DNA from: Fidelibacterota bacterium
GTDB lineage: Bacteria > Fidelibacterota > Marinisomatia > Marinisomatales > UBA1611
Direction: 5' to 3'
Length of the DNA: 42,620 nucleotides
Assembly (NCBI GenBank): GCA_018649625.1
Contig: JABIHN010000011.1
Coordinates: 1-42,620 of the forward strand
Under the pieces are notes generated by a model, which was not told the origin of the DNA, made no database searches, and was given only the letters and a program-made list of their open reading frames with translations. Position 1 is the first letter of the stretch; every line of letters begins with the position of its first letter. Both the position numbers and the translations under genes were made by a program. Positions 34,469 through 42,620 of this stretch are shown one piece after another.

Positions 34469-36939
34469 TTTAGCTCTAGTTTACGCTTCACTTCACGAAT
34501 TTGATATACTTCAATAATATCGCCTTCCTGAAATTTCTTAATTCCATCGACACCAATTCCACATTCCAATCCTTCTTTTACTTCTTTGGCATCATCTTTA
34601 TGACGTTTTAAGGAATTAATAAGACCTTCAATTAGCACTTCACCATCTCTAATAATACGAGCTTTACCATTTCTGATAATAAGTCCTTCTAAAACTCTAC
34701 ACCCCGCAATAAAGCCAATTTTAGGAATTTTAAATTGAGTGAGAACTTCTGCTTTTCCAATACTGCTTTCAACTTTTTCAGGTTCGAGCATACCTTCTAG
34801 CGCTAATGTTAATTCTTCCACAGCTTGATAGATAACGTTATATGTTCGAATATCCACGCCTGCTTGTCTAGCTTGCAATCTTGCATTAGAACTTACCTGA
34901 ACATGAAATGCAATAATGACGGCTTTTGAAGCTTCAGCTAAAAGAACATCGGATTCAGTAACCATACCAACAGCTTTGTGAATTACTTTCATGCCAACTT
35001 CAGTGTTGCAAATCTTTTCAAGAGAATCTGCCAATGCTTCAACAGATCCATCAACATCACCTTTAATTACCAAGGGAAGTGTCTTCATACTGCCTTCTTT
35101 AATCAATGATGACATATGGTCTAACGAAAAGGCCATTTTTTTATGTTCAATTTCACGCCTAATTCGTTGACGTTCACTCGAAACTCGTTTTAATTCTTTC
35201 TCATTATCCACAACAGCAAATGAGTCTGCCGCTTGTGGCACCTGATCGTATCCTTGAATTTGAATTGCATCAGATGGCCCCGCTTTTTTTAATCGTACAC
35301 CATGTTCATTTGTAATAGCTCTAACTTTCCCGGAATAATCTCCACAAATAAATGGATCACCAATTTTCAATGTTCCTTTTTGAATAAGAACAGTTCCAAC
35401 AGGTCCAAGCCCTTTATCTAATCTCGAATCAATAACTGTACCACGAGCATTACAGTTTTTATTTGCTTTTAATTCTAATACGTCTGTTTCTAATAAAATA
35501 CTTTCCATCAATGCATCAATACCTTTACCCGTTTTTGCACTAATTTCAATATCTTGAATTTTTCCGCCCCATGTTTCTGTCAAGACTTCATGTTCACTTA
35601 ATGCACGACGAACTTTTTCCGGATCGGCACCAGGTTTGTCCATTTTATTTATAGCTACTACCATTGGAACGCAAGCCGCTTTTGTATGGCTGATTGCTTC
35701 AATTGTTTGTGGCATAACAGCATCATCAGCAGCAACCATAAGAACGACTATATCTGTAACTTTTGCACCCCGAGCACGCATAGCAGTAAAAGCTTCATGA
35801 CCTGGTGTATCTAAAAATGTTAATATTCGTCCTTTATAATCAACTTTATAAGCACCAATATGTTGTGTAATGCCGCCTGATTCCCCATCTGCTACATTGG
35901 CTTCGCGAATATAATCTAATAAACTAGTTTTTCCATGATCTACATGCCCCATTACTGTGATAATAGGAGGTCTTTCGACTGCATTTTTTATATCTTCTTC
36001 GGATTCTTCAATTACGAAAAGCTCTTCGCCTAAATCTTTTATTTTTTCTGCAATATATCCAAAATTATCAGCAAGGAGCTCTATAACATCCCAATCTATA
36101 CGTTGATTTTTTGTTACCAACATCCCTAATTCAATACAGGTTTGAATAATTTCACTAGACGTAATTTCAAAAATTTTCGCCAATTCTTCAACATTTGAAA
36201 ATTCTGCGACTTTAATTGTTTTCTTTTCCGATGAATCAATGATCTCATCTTCACCCTGAGGACGAGTCCTTTTATGAGACTTCTTTTTAATTCGAGTATC
36301 CATTTTCGCCAAAATACCTTTTACTTTGGTTTTAACAGATTTTTGAACTTGACCTCCAGCTCCACCCTTGTTTCCAGCTGGTTTTTTACTTGTTCCAGCT
36401 CCAACTTCTGTTTGTATATCTCTTAAATTAACCGATCGAAGTTTTTTTGTTGATTTAAATTTTTTCTTGAGTTCTTTTGCTTTTTTATTTGATTCTGTTT
36501 TCTGATCTTTTTCTTTTTCAACTTGAACTTGTTTTAATTTTTCAGTTTCTTTCTTTCTTTGAGCTATTTCTTCTTCTTTTTTACGATCTTCTTCTTCCTT
36601 GCGCTTTTTTGCTTGCTGATCATCTTCTTTACGTTTAATGGATTCTTTCTTTTCTAATTCTTGCTGATCAGAAAAAGAGAGTAGTTGAAGTTTTTTTGTA
36701 CTCTTTTGTTTTTCTTTTAACCGAACATCATGGATTTCTTTTCTTACCTGTTCTTTCCGGAACCTATCAACTTGTTCCCTGTCTTTAACAAATTCACCCA
36801 TAATCATTTGATGAACTGTATCATCCACTGGAGACATATGGCTTGATACGTTAATTTTACGACTTTTAAGAAAACTAAGAATATCTGTATGAGAAATATT
36901 CAAAGATTTAGCAATTTGGAAAATCCGTGTTTTTGCCAT
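34465..36939 (-). CDS. infB: translation initiation factor IF-2
   Basis: GTPase that places initiator tRNA on the 30S subunit (824 aa). The N-terminal IF2_N motif is at 1-50, followed by a highly charged Lys/Glu/Gln-rich linker (about 60-165) and a Gly/Lys-rich stretch (about 178-225). A second IF2_N-like segment lies near 243-290. The G domain has GHVDHGKT (331-338), DTPGHEAF (from 377), NKMDKPG and SAKTGKG; the remaining IF2 beta-barrel, IF2 domain 3 and C-terminal domain follow. It starts 3 bases after nusA. Confidence 0.98.
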   Translation of the reverse strand: MAKTRIFQIAKSLNISHTDILSFLKSRKINVSSHMSPVDDTVHQMIMGEFVKDREQVDRFRKEQVRKEIHDVRLKEKQKSTKKLQLLSFSDQQELEKKESIKRKEDDQQAKKRKEEEDRKKEEEIAQRKKETEKLKQVQVEKEKDQKTESNKKAKELKKKFKSTKKLRSVNLRDIQTEVGAGTSKKPAGNKGGAGGQVQKSVKTKVKGILAKMDTRIKKKSHKRTRPQGEDEIIDSSEKKTIKVAEFSNVEELAKIFEITSSEIIQTCIELGMLVTKNQRIDWDVIELLADNFGYIAEKIKDLGEELFVIEESEEDIKNAVERPPIITVMGHVDHGKTSLLDYIREANVADGESGGITQHIGAYKVDYKGRILTFLDTPGHEAFTAMRARGAKVTDIVVLMVAADDAVMPQTIEAISHTKAACVPMVVAINKMDKPGADPEKVRRALSEHEVLTETWGGKIQDIEISAKTGKGIDALMESILLETDVLELKANKNCNARGTVIDSRLDKGLGPVGTVLIQKGTLKIGDPFICGDYSGKVRAITNEHGVRLKKAGPSDAIQIQGYDQVPQAADSFAVVDNEKELKRVSSERQRIRREIEHKKMAFSLDHMSSLIKEGSMKTLPLVIKGDVDGSVEALADSLEKICNTEVGMKVIHKAVGMVTESDVLLAEASKAVIIAFHVQVSSNARLQARQAGVDIRTYNVIYQAVEELTLALEGMLEPEKVESSIGKAEVLTQFKIPKIGFIAGCRVLEGLIIRNGKARIIRDGEVLIEGLINSLKRHKDDAKEVKEGLECGIGVDGIKKFQEGDIIEVYQIREVKRKLELN

Positions 36940-36942
36940 GTT

Positions 36943-38376
36943 TTATTTAGTGTCCTTGGCTATGGTTTCTTCTTCATGTGTAGAATCAGCTAGTTCTTCA
37001 GACGGTGTAATATCATCTTCCGTTGAATCATCTTCATCTTCATTTGTTGTCGAATTAATATCTTTATTATTCTCATCTATAAACGAACTAATATCGACAC
37101 CTTCATCAACGACTTCTTCTAATTCAATTTCTCTTTCTACAAAAGATTGAACAGCTGTATAGATTTCATCTAAAGAATCTTCATCAATACCTTTAATGGA
37201 TGATAATTCATCCATATCTGCATCAAGTAATTCAGATACAATGCCAATTCCTGCTTTTTCTAAGTTTTTGGCAATTGTTTTTGGCACATCTTCTATGTCC
37301 GACAAAGCAGTTTTATGATCTTCTTGAATTCGCTCATATTGTTTAACACCATGTGCATCAATTCTATAATCAGTTATTTGTGAAGCAAGATTGATATTCA
37401 TTCCATTTCTTCCAATGGCAGCATCAAGACTATCATCATCAAATAAAGCCACACAATATTTCTTTTCATCATCAATAAAAAGTTTTACTGGTTTAGCAGG
37501 AGATAAAGCTCTACTTAAAAGGATTTCAGCCTGTTCACTGTAATTAACAATATCAATTTTTTCATTATTTAATTCACGAACAATAGCTTGAATTCGACTA
37601 CCACGCATTCCAACACAAGCTCCCACAGGATCAATTCTACGGTCATTTGAGCGAACAATAATTTTTGCACGTTCCCCCGCATAGCGAGCAATTGAAGAAA
37701 TATCAATTATCCCATCTTCTATTTCAGGGACTTCCATTTCAAATAATTTAAACAAGAAATGATTATCACTTCTGGATACAATAATATCCGGCCCTTTGGG
37801 CGTTACTTCTACAGATTTAATTATAGTACGAATTGTATCGCCACGACGATATCTTTCAGATTTAATTTGTTCACTTTTTGGCATTCTAAGTTCAGCTTGT
37901 TCAATATTGATATAAATACTATCACGTTGAACTTGATGGACAACCCCAATAACAATTTCACCAATCCGGTTGGCATAATCTTCATAAATATAATTACGTT
38001 CAACATCACGTAACCGTTGAGCAAAATATTGTTTTGCAGTAGTAACTAACCTTCGGCCAAATACTCGTGGATCAATCACTTCTACAAAAATGTCTCCTAA
38101 TTCAAGATCAGCAGCATCTGGTTCTATTGCAATAGCTTCAGGTAAAGTAATTTCTACTTTAAAATCGTCAATTTCTTCAACGATAGTTTTTTCTGAATAA
38201 ATTTCAATTTCACCTTTATCAAGGTTTACAATACAACTATAATTCGAAGAATCGCCATATTCTTTTTCTATAACATATAAAAATAAATCTTCAAGAATTT
38301 TAGCAAGTTCTGAACGTTCTACATTCTTCTCTCTCGCAATTTCTGAAAAAACTTCTATGAGTTCTCTATTTACCAA
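36943..38376 (-). CDS. nusA: transcription termination/antitermination factor NusA
   Basis: RNA-polymerase-associated pausing and antitermination factor (477 aa). Order: NusA N-terminal domain (about 1-125), S1 (about 130-200), two KH domains (about 225-350; VGACVGMRGSRIQAIVREL and AIGRNGMNINLASQIT), a helix-hairpin-helix region (about 365-420), and a strongly acidic tail (about 425-477, rich in Asp, Glu, Ser, Thr). The start is TTG at 38376-38374, with a strong ribosome site GGGAGG four bases before it. No ATG is near. It follows rimP after 9 bases. Confidence 0.96.
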   Translation of the reverse strand: MVNRELIEVFSEIAREKNVERSELAKILEDLFLYVIEKEYGDSSNYSCIVNLDKGEIEIYSEKTIVEEIDDFKVEITLPEAIAIEPDAADLELGDIFVEVIDPRVFGRRLVTTAKQYFAQRLRDVERNYIYEDYANRIGEIVIGVVHQVQRDSIYINIEQAELRMPKSEQIKSERYRRGDTIRTIIKSVEVTPKGPDIIVSRSDNHFLFKLFEMEVPEIEDGIIDISSIARYAGERAKIIVRSNDRRIDPVGACVGMRGSRIQAIVRELNNEKIDIVNYSEQAEILLSRALSPAKPVKLFIDDEKKYCVALFDDDSLDAAIGRNGMNINLASQITDYRIDAHGVKQYERIQEDHKTALSDIEDVPKTIAKNLEKAGIGIVSELLDADMDELSSIKGIDEDSLDEIYTAVQSFVEREIELEEVVDEGVDISSFIDENNKDINSTTNEDEDDSTEDDITPSEELADSTHEEETIAKDTK

Positions 38377-38385
38377 GATGCCTCC

Positions 38386-38826
38386 CTAGGGTTTATTGAA
38401 TGAAACTTTTACTTTAGCTGATTTAATTTGATCAAAGGACAAAACTATTTCCTGCCCACTATCCATCAATGTAACAGAAGATTCGTCTGCACCCATTACC
38501 TTCCCAGTAATAGTTTTAGACTCTTCACCTTCCATAAAAACTACATTTAATTGCCGATTTATATTTTTTCGATATTGGAATGGAAACGCTAAGGGCTGAT
38601 CTAAGCCGGGCGTTGAAACTTCCAAACGAAACCCATTTGGAAACCGAGCATCAATTTCTTCATCATCTCTTAACTTCTTAGATAATTTAGTTGTGTCTGC
38701 AAGTGTAACTGCTCGTTCCGAATCGATAATTATACGAATATAGTTTCCGCGGGTATCTTCAAAGACATCCACTAAAACCAATTCTGGAAGCAGGTAATTT
38801 TCTACGATATTTGTCATGTTATTCAT
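38386..38826 (-). CDS. rimP: ribosome maturation factor RimP
   Basis: Early 30S assembly factor (146 aa). Typical segments are LVDVFEDTRGNYIRIIID, LSKKLRDDEEIDARFPNGFRLEVSTPGLDQPL, and a C-terminal SH3-like domain (about 75-146) with TGKVMGADESSVTLMD. It is the first gene of the nusA-infB operon. A second in-frame ATG lies three codons downstream, so the exact start is uncertain by that much. The start is only 8 bases from the U-tract of a hairpin in its leader. Confidence 0.95.
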   Translation of the reverse strand: MNNMTNIVENYLLPELVLVDVFEDTRGNYIRIIIDSERAVTLADTTKLSKKLRDDEEIDARFPNGFRLEVSTPGLDQPLAFPFQYRKNINRQLNVVFMEGEESKTITGKVMGADESSVTLMDSGQEIVLSFDQIKSAKVKVSFNKP

Positions 38827-38833
38827 TTTAGAT

Positions 38834-38870
38834 AAAAGAAAAGCGGGCTCTCACCCGCTCTTCAACCCGC
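38834..38870 (-). promoter_or_regulatory. terminator/attenuator-like leader hairpin before rimP
   Basis: On the minus strand AGCGGG (38859-38854), a six-base loop and CCCGCT (38847-38842) form a GC-rich stem followed by TTTCTTTT, ending 8 bases before the rimP start. A second GCGGG at 38870-38866 can compete for the same CCCGC. It is either the terminator of the upstream TPR-like gene or an attenuator of the rimP-nusA-infB operon. Confidence 0.6.
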
Positions 38871-38904
38871 AAAATTACGGAATAACAATCCTTTTAACAA
38901 GAAA

Positions 38905-39579
38905 TTAGCCGGGAATTTTACCTAGTAATTCTTCTGCTGCTTGCTTCTGAACTGCAGTAATATTTTCTTCAGAAAGAATTGTACTTGCAATAGTCTTTGC
39001 CGTCTGACTATCTCCTGATTTTAATATGAGATTCGCTTTTTGTAAACTTAGCATTCTTAACGTATGAGCATCTTCACTTTTCCGGATTCCTTTCTCAATA
39101 TAATTTAAGGCTGTTTTAGTATCGGCTGCCTGAATTGCAATATCTGCGAGCATAATTGTTGCAGCTGGAATCATCGTTTCAATTGGCTTATCCTTTAAAA
39201 ATTGAGATAAATATATTTTCGCTTCCGAATAATTTTCTGCTTCAAAATTTAATTTACCCAAATAATATCCTGCTATCTGGGAACTACGAGTCCCTTTAAA
39301 CTCTGAAGTCAGTGTCTCTAATTGGAATTGTGCATTTTCATTATCTCCAATATCTAACGCAACTAACGCTTGTCCCAATGCTTCACTGGCATTTTCATTT
39401 TTTTGAGATTGTTTCTCTGAGATTACATTATATCCAATTACAATTATAATGAGAGCGATGGCAGCCTTCATATAGATTGACTTACTTTCAGAAATATGAG
39501 TTTGCGCTTTATCAATTGATTCTAAAAATGGATCTCTTTGAATTTCTTTTTTTGTAAATTTCTTAGTTGGCTTTAACAT
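38905..39579 (-). CDS. membrane-anchored TPR-like protein
   Basis: A 224-aa protein with a charged cytosolic N terminus, one membrane span at about 36-55 (IYMKAAIALIIIVIGYNVIS), and an extracytoplasmic helical domain with about four TPR-like hairpins (for example GYYLGKLNFEAENYSEAKIY). The layout resembles YfgM/TPR_21 proteins, which act with periplasmic chaperones or the SecYEG complex, but orthology is not established. A clear ribosome site (AAAGGAAAG) precedes the ATG. It starts 30 bases downstream of tRNA-Arg(CCT) and may share its transcript. Confidence 0.82.
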   Translation of the reverse strand: MLKPTKKFTKKEIQRDPFLESIDKAQTHISESKSIYMKAAIALIIIVIGYNVISEKQSQKNENASEALGQALVALDIGDNENAQFQLETLTSEFKGTRSSQIAGYYLGKLNFEAENYSEAKIYLSQFLKDKPIETMIPAATIMLADIAIQAADTKTALNYIEKGIRKSEDAHTLRMLSLQKANLILKSGDSQTAKTIASTILSEENITAVQKQAAEELLGKIPG

Positions 39580-39609
39580 TTCTTTCCTTTTACATTTATG
39601 TATTCATAG

Positions 39610-39681
39610 TACCCTCGGCGGGAATCGAACCTGCATCTAATGCTTAGGAGGCACTTGTTCTATCCATTGAACTACGAGGGT
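39610..39681 (-). tRNA. tRNA-Arg (CCT)
   Basis: Cloverleaf on the minus strand: acceptor ACCCTCG with CGAGGGT, D arm GTTC/GAAC, anticodon arm AGTGC-CTCCTAA-GCATT giving anticodon CCT, T arm GCAGG-TTCGATT-CCCGC. The discriminator is A and there is no encoded CCA. It lies 121 bases after the beta-helix gene stop; that gap has no convincing terminator. Confidence 0.95.
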
Positions 39682-39802
39682 ATATATTAATAAAATCCGA
39701 CGAAAAACATTCGAATTTCACTGACAAATTTACTTCATTTATTTTTCAATAAAAGAACCAATCAGCGATAATATTTTCATCAAATCTTTCAAAAAATAAA
39801 AT

Positions 39803-42620
39803 CTATTTCAGCAATATCATTTTCTTTGTTTTAACAAAATCCTGTGATTGAATGGTATAGAAATACAACCCGGCACTCACCGACTGACCTCCATTATTTG
39901 TCCCATTCCATTGGATAGATTTATAGCCAGCATTTTGCTGAACATTAACCAAATTCTTGATAACACGACCCATCATGTCATAAACCGTAATATTAACAAG
40001 TCCGTCTTCCGGTAAATCATATCGTAGCGTTGTGACCGGATTAAATGGGTTCGGATAATTTTGATGAATTTTATAGGACTTTGGAATCTCGCTTCCATCA
40101 GCTAATCCCACAGATTCTATAATTACAGACACCACGTTAGACCAACCTGACCAATTGCCAACAAATGCCGACACTCTATAATAGTACATCACATTAAATT
40201 CTAGATCATTGTCTGTATATGTATTTTGTGTTACGTATTGTGTCATCACATCCGATTCAAATTCCGGATCGGTGGATCGTTCAAGCGCATAATATTGTAC
40301 ATCTTCTGTAGGGTTCCAAACCAAAATCACAAATGTACCCTGATTATAGATTTGAAGTCCTGAAACTGCAGTCACAAATTCATGTGATCCCATATCCGGT
40401 GCAACGTCAAAATAATCGGAAATATCTTCTGTCCCATCTCCATCCAGATCTGCTATGCCAGCATCAATACAAGGCGACCCATCTTGGAGGAAGAAATCTC
40501 CGTCATTTGCATCCACAAAAAGTGGATTGGAATTGATATTTCCATACCCACCGTAGCCACCTTGGACATCGCTGTAATCAACAGAAATTGTTCCACCACT
40601 AGCAGCTCCCACTTCACTGGGAGTACCATTGCCCCAAACAATAGAATTGATAACTGAGACTTGGCTTTCCATGATTGATCGAATTGCACTGCCCTGATTT
40701 GTTGAATTACCGGTTACCGTACAATTAGAGATAGTTGCAGGAGTTCCAAAAATATTGATCGTATTCCAGTTGCTGGAATTGTTGGTAATCGTACTGCGAG
40801 TCATAGTAAAACTATCAGTCCAAGCAACCAAAACACCACCGCCACTAGAATTACTTGCTGTTGAAATGTTATTCGCAATAAGGCAGTTATTAATCACAGG
40901 ATTGCCACCCCACATGGCAGCAATACCACCCCCGCCGTAATCAGGAGTTCCGGCAGTGTTTCCTGTAATGGTGCAATTTTCGATTGTTCCATTGGAAAGC
41001 ATCCAGATTCCTCCTCCAGAATTTGCAGCATCATTATTTGAGATGGTTACATTATCCAGAGTTGGGTTTGCTTCATTCATCCATACAAGACCACCACCGC
41101 TACCATCAGCTGAATTATTACTAACGATAGAATTTGTTAAAGTCCAAGTTGACCCAGATGCATCCGAAAAAATCCCGCCACCATGAGTCGGTGCATAATT
41201 TTCTGTAATCGTCATATTATTATATGTGCCACTACCACTTGCTAAAAAGATGCCTCCACCGTGCCCCATATCATTATTCTCTCCAAAAAGGCCAAGAGAT
41301 TCATTGTTATTTATATCCACATTTGACATATCTAAAGAAGAAACGTAAACAAACATCCCACCGCCTAAAGCACTGGTTTGGTTATTTCTAATTTCCATGT
41401 TATTGAGTTCAGGTCCATTCACGCGAAATACACTAACGCCACCGCCATTGTGAGAATGATTATTCTCTACAATCACATTTTCTATGACAGCATTATTTGT
41501 TCCAACCACATTATAATCGTTATTGAACATATCATTGGCAGTCAATAGAAGCGCTCCGCCTCCCGTACACCCATGACTTTCTGAATAGCCACCGGTTAAA
41601 GTCAGATTAGCTACATGAACGTTTTCCACTTCCTTGATAATCAAAACACCTGACTGATTATTCACATCAGCTGCAGCATCTAAAATAGTTGTTTCCATTT
41701 CGGCTCCAACGAGATGAACATTATCCGGCAAAATGATTGGAAAAACTTCATTGGTGGATGCTTTAGAATAAACACCGGGACCGATGTGAATTGTAGTCAC
41801 TTCATCAGATTCTTGCTTCACCATGGTCAACGCATGGACAATAGATCTAAATGGAGCAGATTCAGAACCGACATTACTATTATCACCAGACGGCGAAACA
41901 TAATATGCGTTCTCTTCAATACAATTCCCTAAAATATCATTTTGAATATAATTTGCATCATCTTCTATGGATCTGAGAACAAAATCATTTACTGTGCTTG
42001 ATTCACAATCAATATTTTCAAAGACACTGCCACTCACATCAATGGATCCTTCGTAGCCAAAAGAATAAAAATTCTCACCATCGCCGCTACTGTTACTCTC
42101 AAAATAATTATTCTGGATATTTAGCTCTTCTGGTATATCTCGGCTATTGCTATTACTCTGATTTGCATTGTTCCTATCTTCATCAAACTCAATATCATCA
42201 TCAGCAAAATGACTGATGGCGCCGCCATTTGCGGTATTTTGTCCTGTATCACCAGTAAGCCCATTATTCATAAATCGGTTGTAATTAATTGTCGGATACG
42301 CTTTATAAATTAGGATCGCGCCACCGGAACGTTCTTGTTTCTGAGCACAATCGTTAGTTATTAACATAGATGTCCCGTTCCCATCCTGGAAAGTAAATCC
42401 AAATATCGTTGGTTGAATGTCACCATCGCGAACAATCAGACAACTTCCGTTTTGGGCGCCACTTATTACAGTATTAATAATGTTCTCATTATTGTAAAAT
42501 TCGAACTCAATGTCATCATAAATGGCATGGCTGGCGAGCACTATCTCATTTTCGAGAATTAGGTTTTCGGTGTAAGTGCCCGGAGCAACAAGAATTGTGT
42601 CACCATCTGCAGAAGCGTTA
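39803..42620 (-). CDS. large beta-helix surface protein with T9SS-type sorting domain (5' end outside window)
   Basis: Only the C-terminal 938 residues are in the window. The reading frame stays open through the right edge (NASADGDTILVAPGTY), so the first in-window start codon, a GTG at 42541, is internal. A first right-handed beta-helix is followed by a second DUF1565-like start (YYVSPSGDNSNVGSESAPF) and a long parallel beta-helix whose turns repeat the N-N-x-S-x-x-G-G-G pattern. Then come a fibronectin type III-like domain (LVWNPTEDVQYYALERS) and a sorting domain of about 85 residues (NYPNPFNPVTTLRYDLPEDG, ending VKTKKMILLK). This points to secretion by a type IX system and cell-surface attachment. 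Ligand or enzymatic role is unknown; no lyase residues are identifiable. Confidence 0.92.
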   Translation of the reverse strand, partial: NASADGDTILVAPGTYTENLILENEIVLASHAIYDDIEFEFYNNENIINTVISGAQNGSCLIVRDGDIQPTIFGFTFQDGNGTSMLITNDCAQKQERSGGAILIYKAYPTINYNRFMNNGLTGDTGQNTANGGAISHFADDDIEFDEDRNNANQSNSNSRDIPEELNIQNNYFESNSSGDGENFYSFGYEGSIDVSGSVFENIDCESSTVNDFVLRSIEDDANYIQNDILGNCIEENAYYVSPSGDNSNVGSESAPFRSIVHALTMVKQESDEVTTIHIGPGVYSKASTNEVFPIILPDNVHLVGAEMETTILDAAADVNNQSGVLIIKEVENVHVANLTLTGGYSESHGCTGGGALLLTANDMFNNDYNVVGTNNAVIENVIVENNHSHNGGGVSVFRVNGPELNNMEIRNNQTSALGGGMFVYVSSLDMSNVDINNNESLGLFGENNDMGHGGGIFLASGSGTYNNMTITENYAPTHGGGIFSDASGSTWTLTNSIVSNNSADGSGGGLVWMNEANPTLDNVTISNNDAANSGGGIWMLSNGTIENCTITGNTAGTPDYGGGGIAAMWGGNPVINNCLIANNISTASNSSGGGVLVAWTDSFTMTRSTITNNSSNWNTINIFGTPATISNCTVTGNSTNQGSAIRSIMESQVSVINSIVWGNGTPSEVGAASGGTISVDYSDVQGGYGGYGNINSNPLFVDANDGDFFLQDGSPCIDAGIADLDGDGTEDISDYFDVAPDMGSHEFVTAVSGLQIYNQGTFVILVWNPTEDVQYYALERSTDPEFESDVMTQYVTQNTYTDNDLEFNVMYYYRVSAFVGNWSGWSNVVSVIIESVGLADGSEIPKSYKIHQNYPNPFNPVTTLRYDLPEDGLVNITVYDMMGRVIKNLVNVQQNAGYKSIQWNGTNNGGQSVSAGLYFYTIQSQDFVKTKKMILLK

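Noticed and set aside
40400-41700. Repeated Gly/Asn-rich units in the beta-helix gene read as a DNA repeat or CRISPR-like array
   Set aside because: The units vary in length and sequence and follow protein solenoid turns; no constant repeat with spacers exists.
42539-42541. GTG as start of the beta-helix protein
   Set aside because: The frame continues upstream to the window edge with a typical beta-helix start (DGDTILVAPGTY), so the GTG is internal.

Overview
The window is AT-rich bacterial DNA of a compact, operon-dense genome. About forty protein genes and four tRNA loci are visible. All lie on the minus strand except one hydrolase at the left edge. No stretch longer than 300 bases lacks a gene. 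There is no rRNA, CRISPR array, insertion sequence or phage gene. The protein at the right edge ends in a type IX secretion style sorting domain (YPNPFNP, then a beta-rich tail with SAGLYFY). Together with small lipoproteins, TPR proteins and peptide/amino-acid catabolic genes this suggests the Fibrobacteres-Chlorobi-Bacteroidetes superphylum. A marine group such as Marinimicrobia (SAR406) is my best guess, but it is an inference that needs a marker-gene tree.

Layout, left to right (transcription mostly runs right to left). (1) 47-2660: an alpha/beta hydrolase convergent with, and overlapping, uvrC. (2) 2759-6039: methylmalonyl-CoA epimerase, an enolase-superfamily epimerase, a DUF1611 P-loop protein and an enoyl-CoA hydratase. 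The epimerase/DUF1611 pair resembles the DgcA/DgcN D-glutamate pathway. (3) 6046-8864: TrkA/TrkH potassium uptake. (4) 8928-16003: murA, recN, a VanZ-like protein, bifunctional NAD(P)HX repair enzyme, acpS, a HAD phosphatase and an exported TPR protein, mostly overlapping or only a few bases apart. (5) 16103-17152: an exported coiled-coil protein of unknown function, then tRNA-Val(GAC). (6) 17438-23323: a lysine-catabolic pair (lysine 6-transaminase and ALDH7-type semialdehyde dehydrogenase) leading into rsmI, tmk and an S41 protease. (7) 23542-28049: an M28 peptidase, then a small envelope cluster (CBS protein, VTT/YqaA protein, phosphodiester-glycosidase lipoprotein, DUF2914 protein) with a degenerate tRNA-Pro(CGG) embedded in it. 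(8) 28158-29957: tRNA-Pro(GGG) directly behind a MerR-like regulator, and a PLP aminotransferase. (9) 30057-38826: the classic translation/transcription operon rimP-nusA-infB-rbfA-truB-ribF-rpsO-pnp, closed by a strong terminator and opened by a possible attenuator. (10) 38905-42620: a membrane-anchored TPR-like protein, tRNA-Arg(CCT) and a large beta-helix surface protein that runs off the window.

Most of the window is conserved housekeeping. The parts most worth a second look are the decaying tRNA-Pro(CGG) a few bases after a stop codon, the DgcN/DgcA-like pair, the rimP leader, the repeated use of TTG starts in coupled genes, and the unrecognised exported coiled-coil protein. I did not find a clearly novel defence or mobile system.
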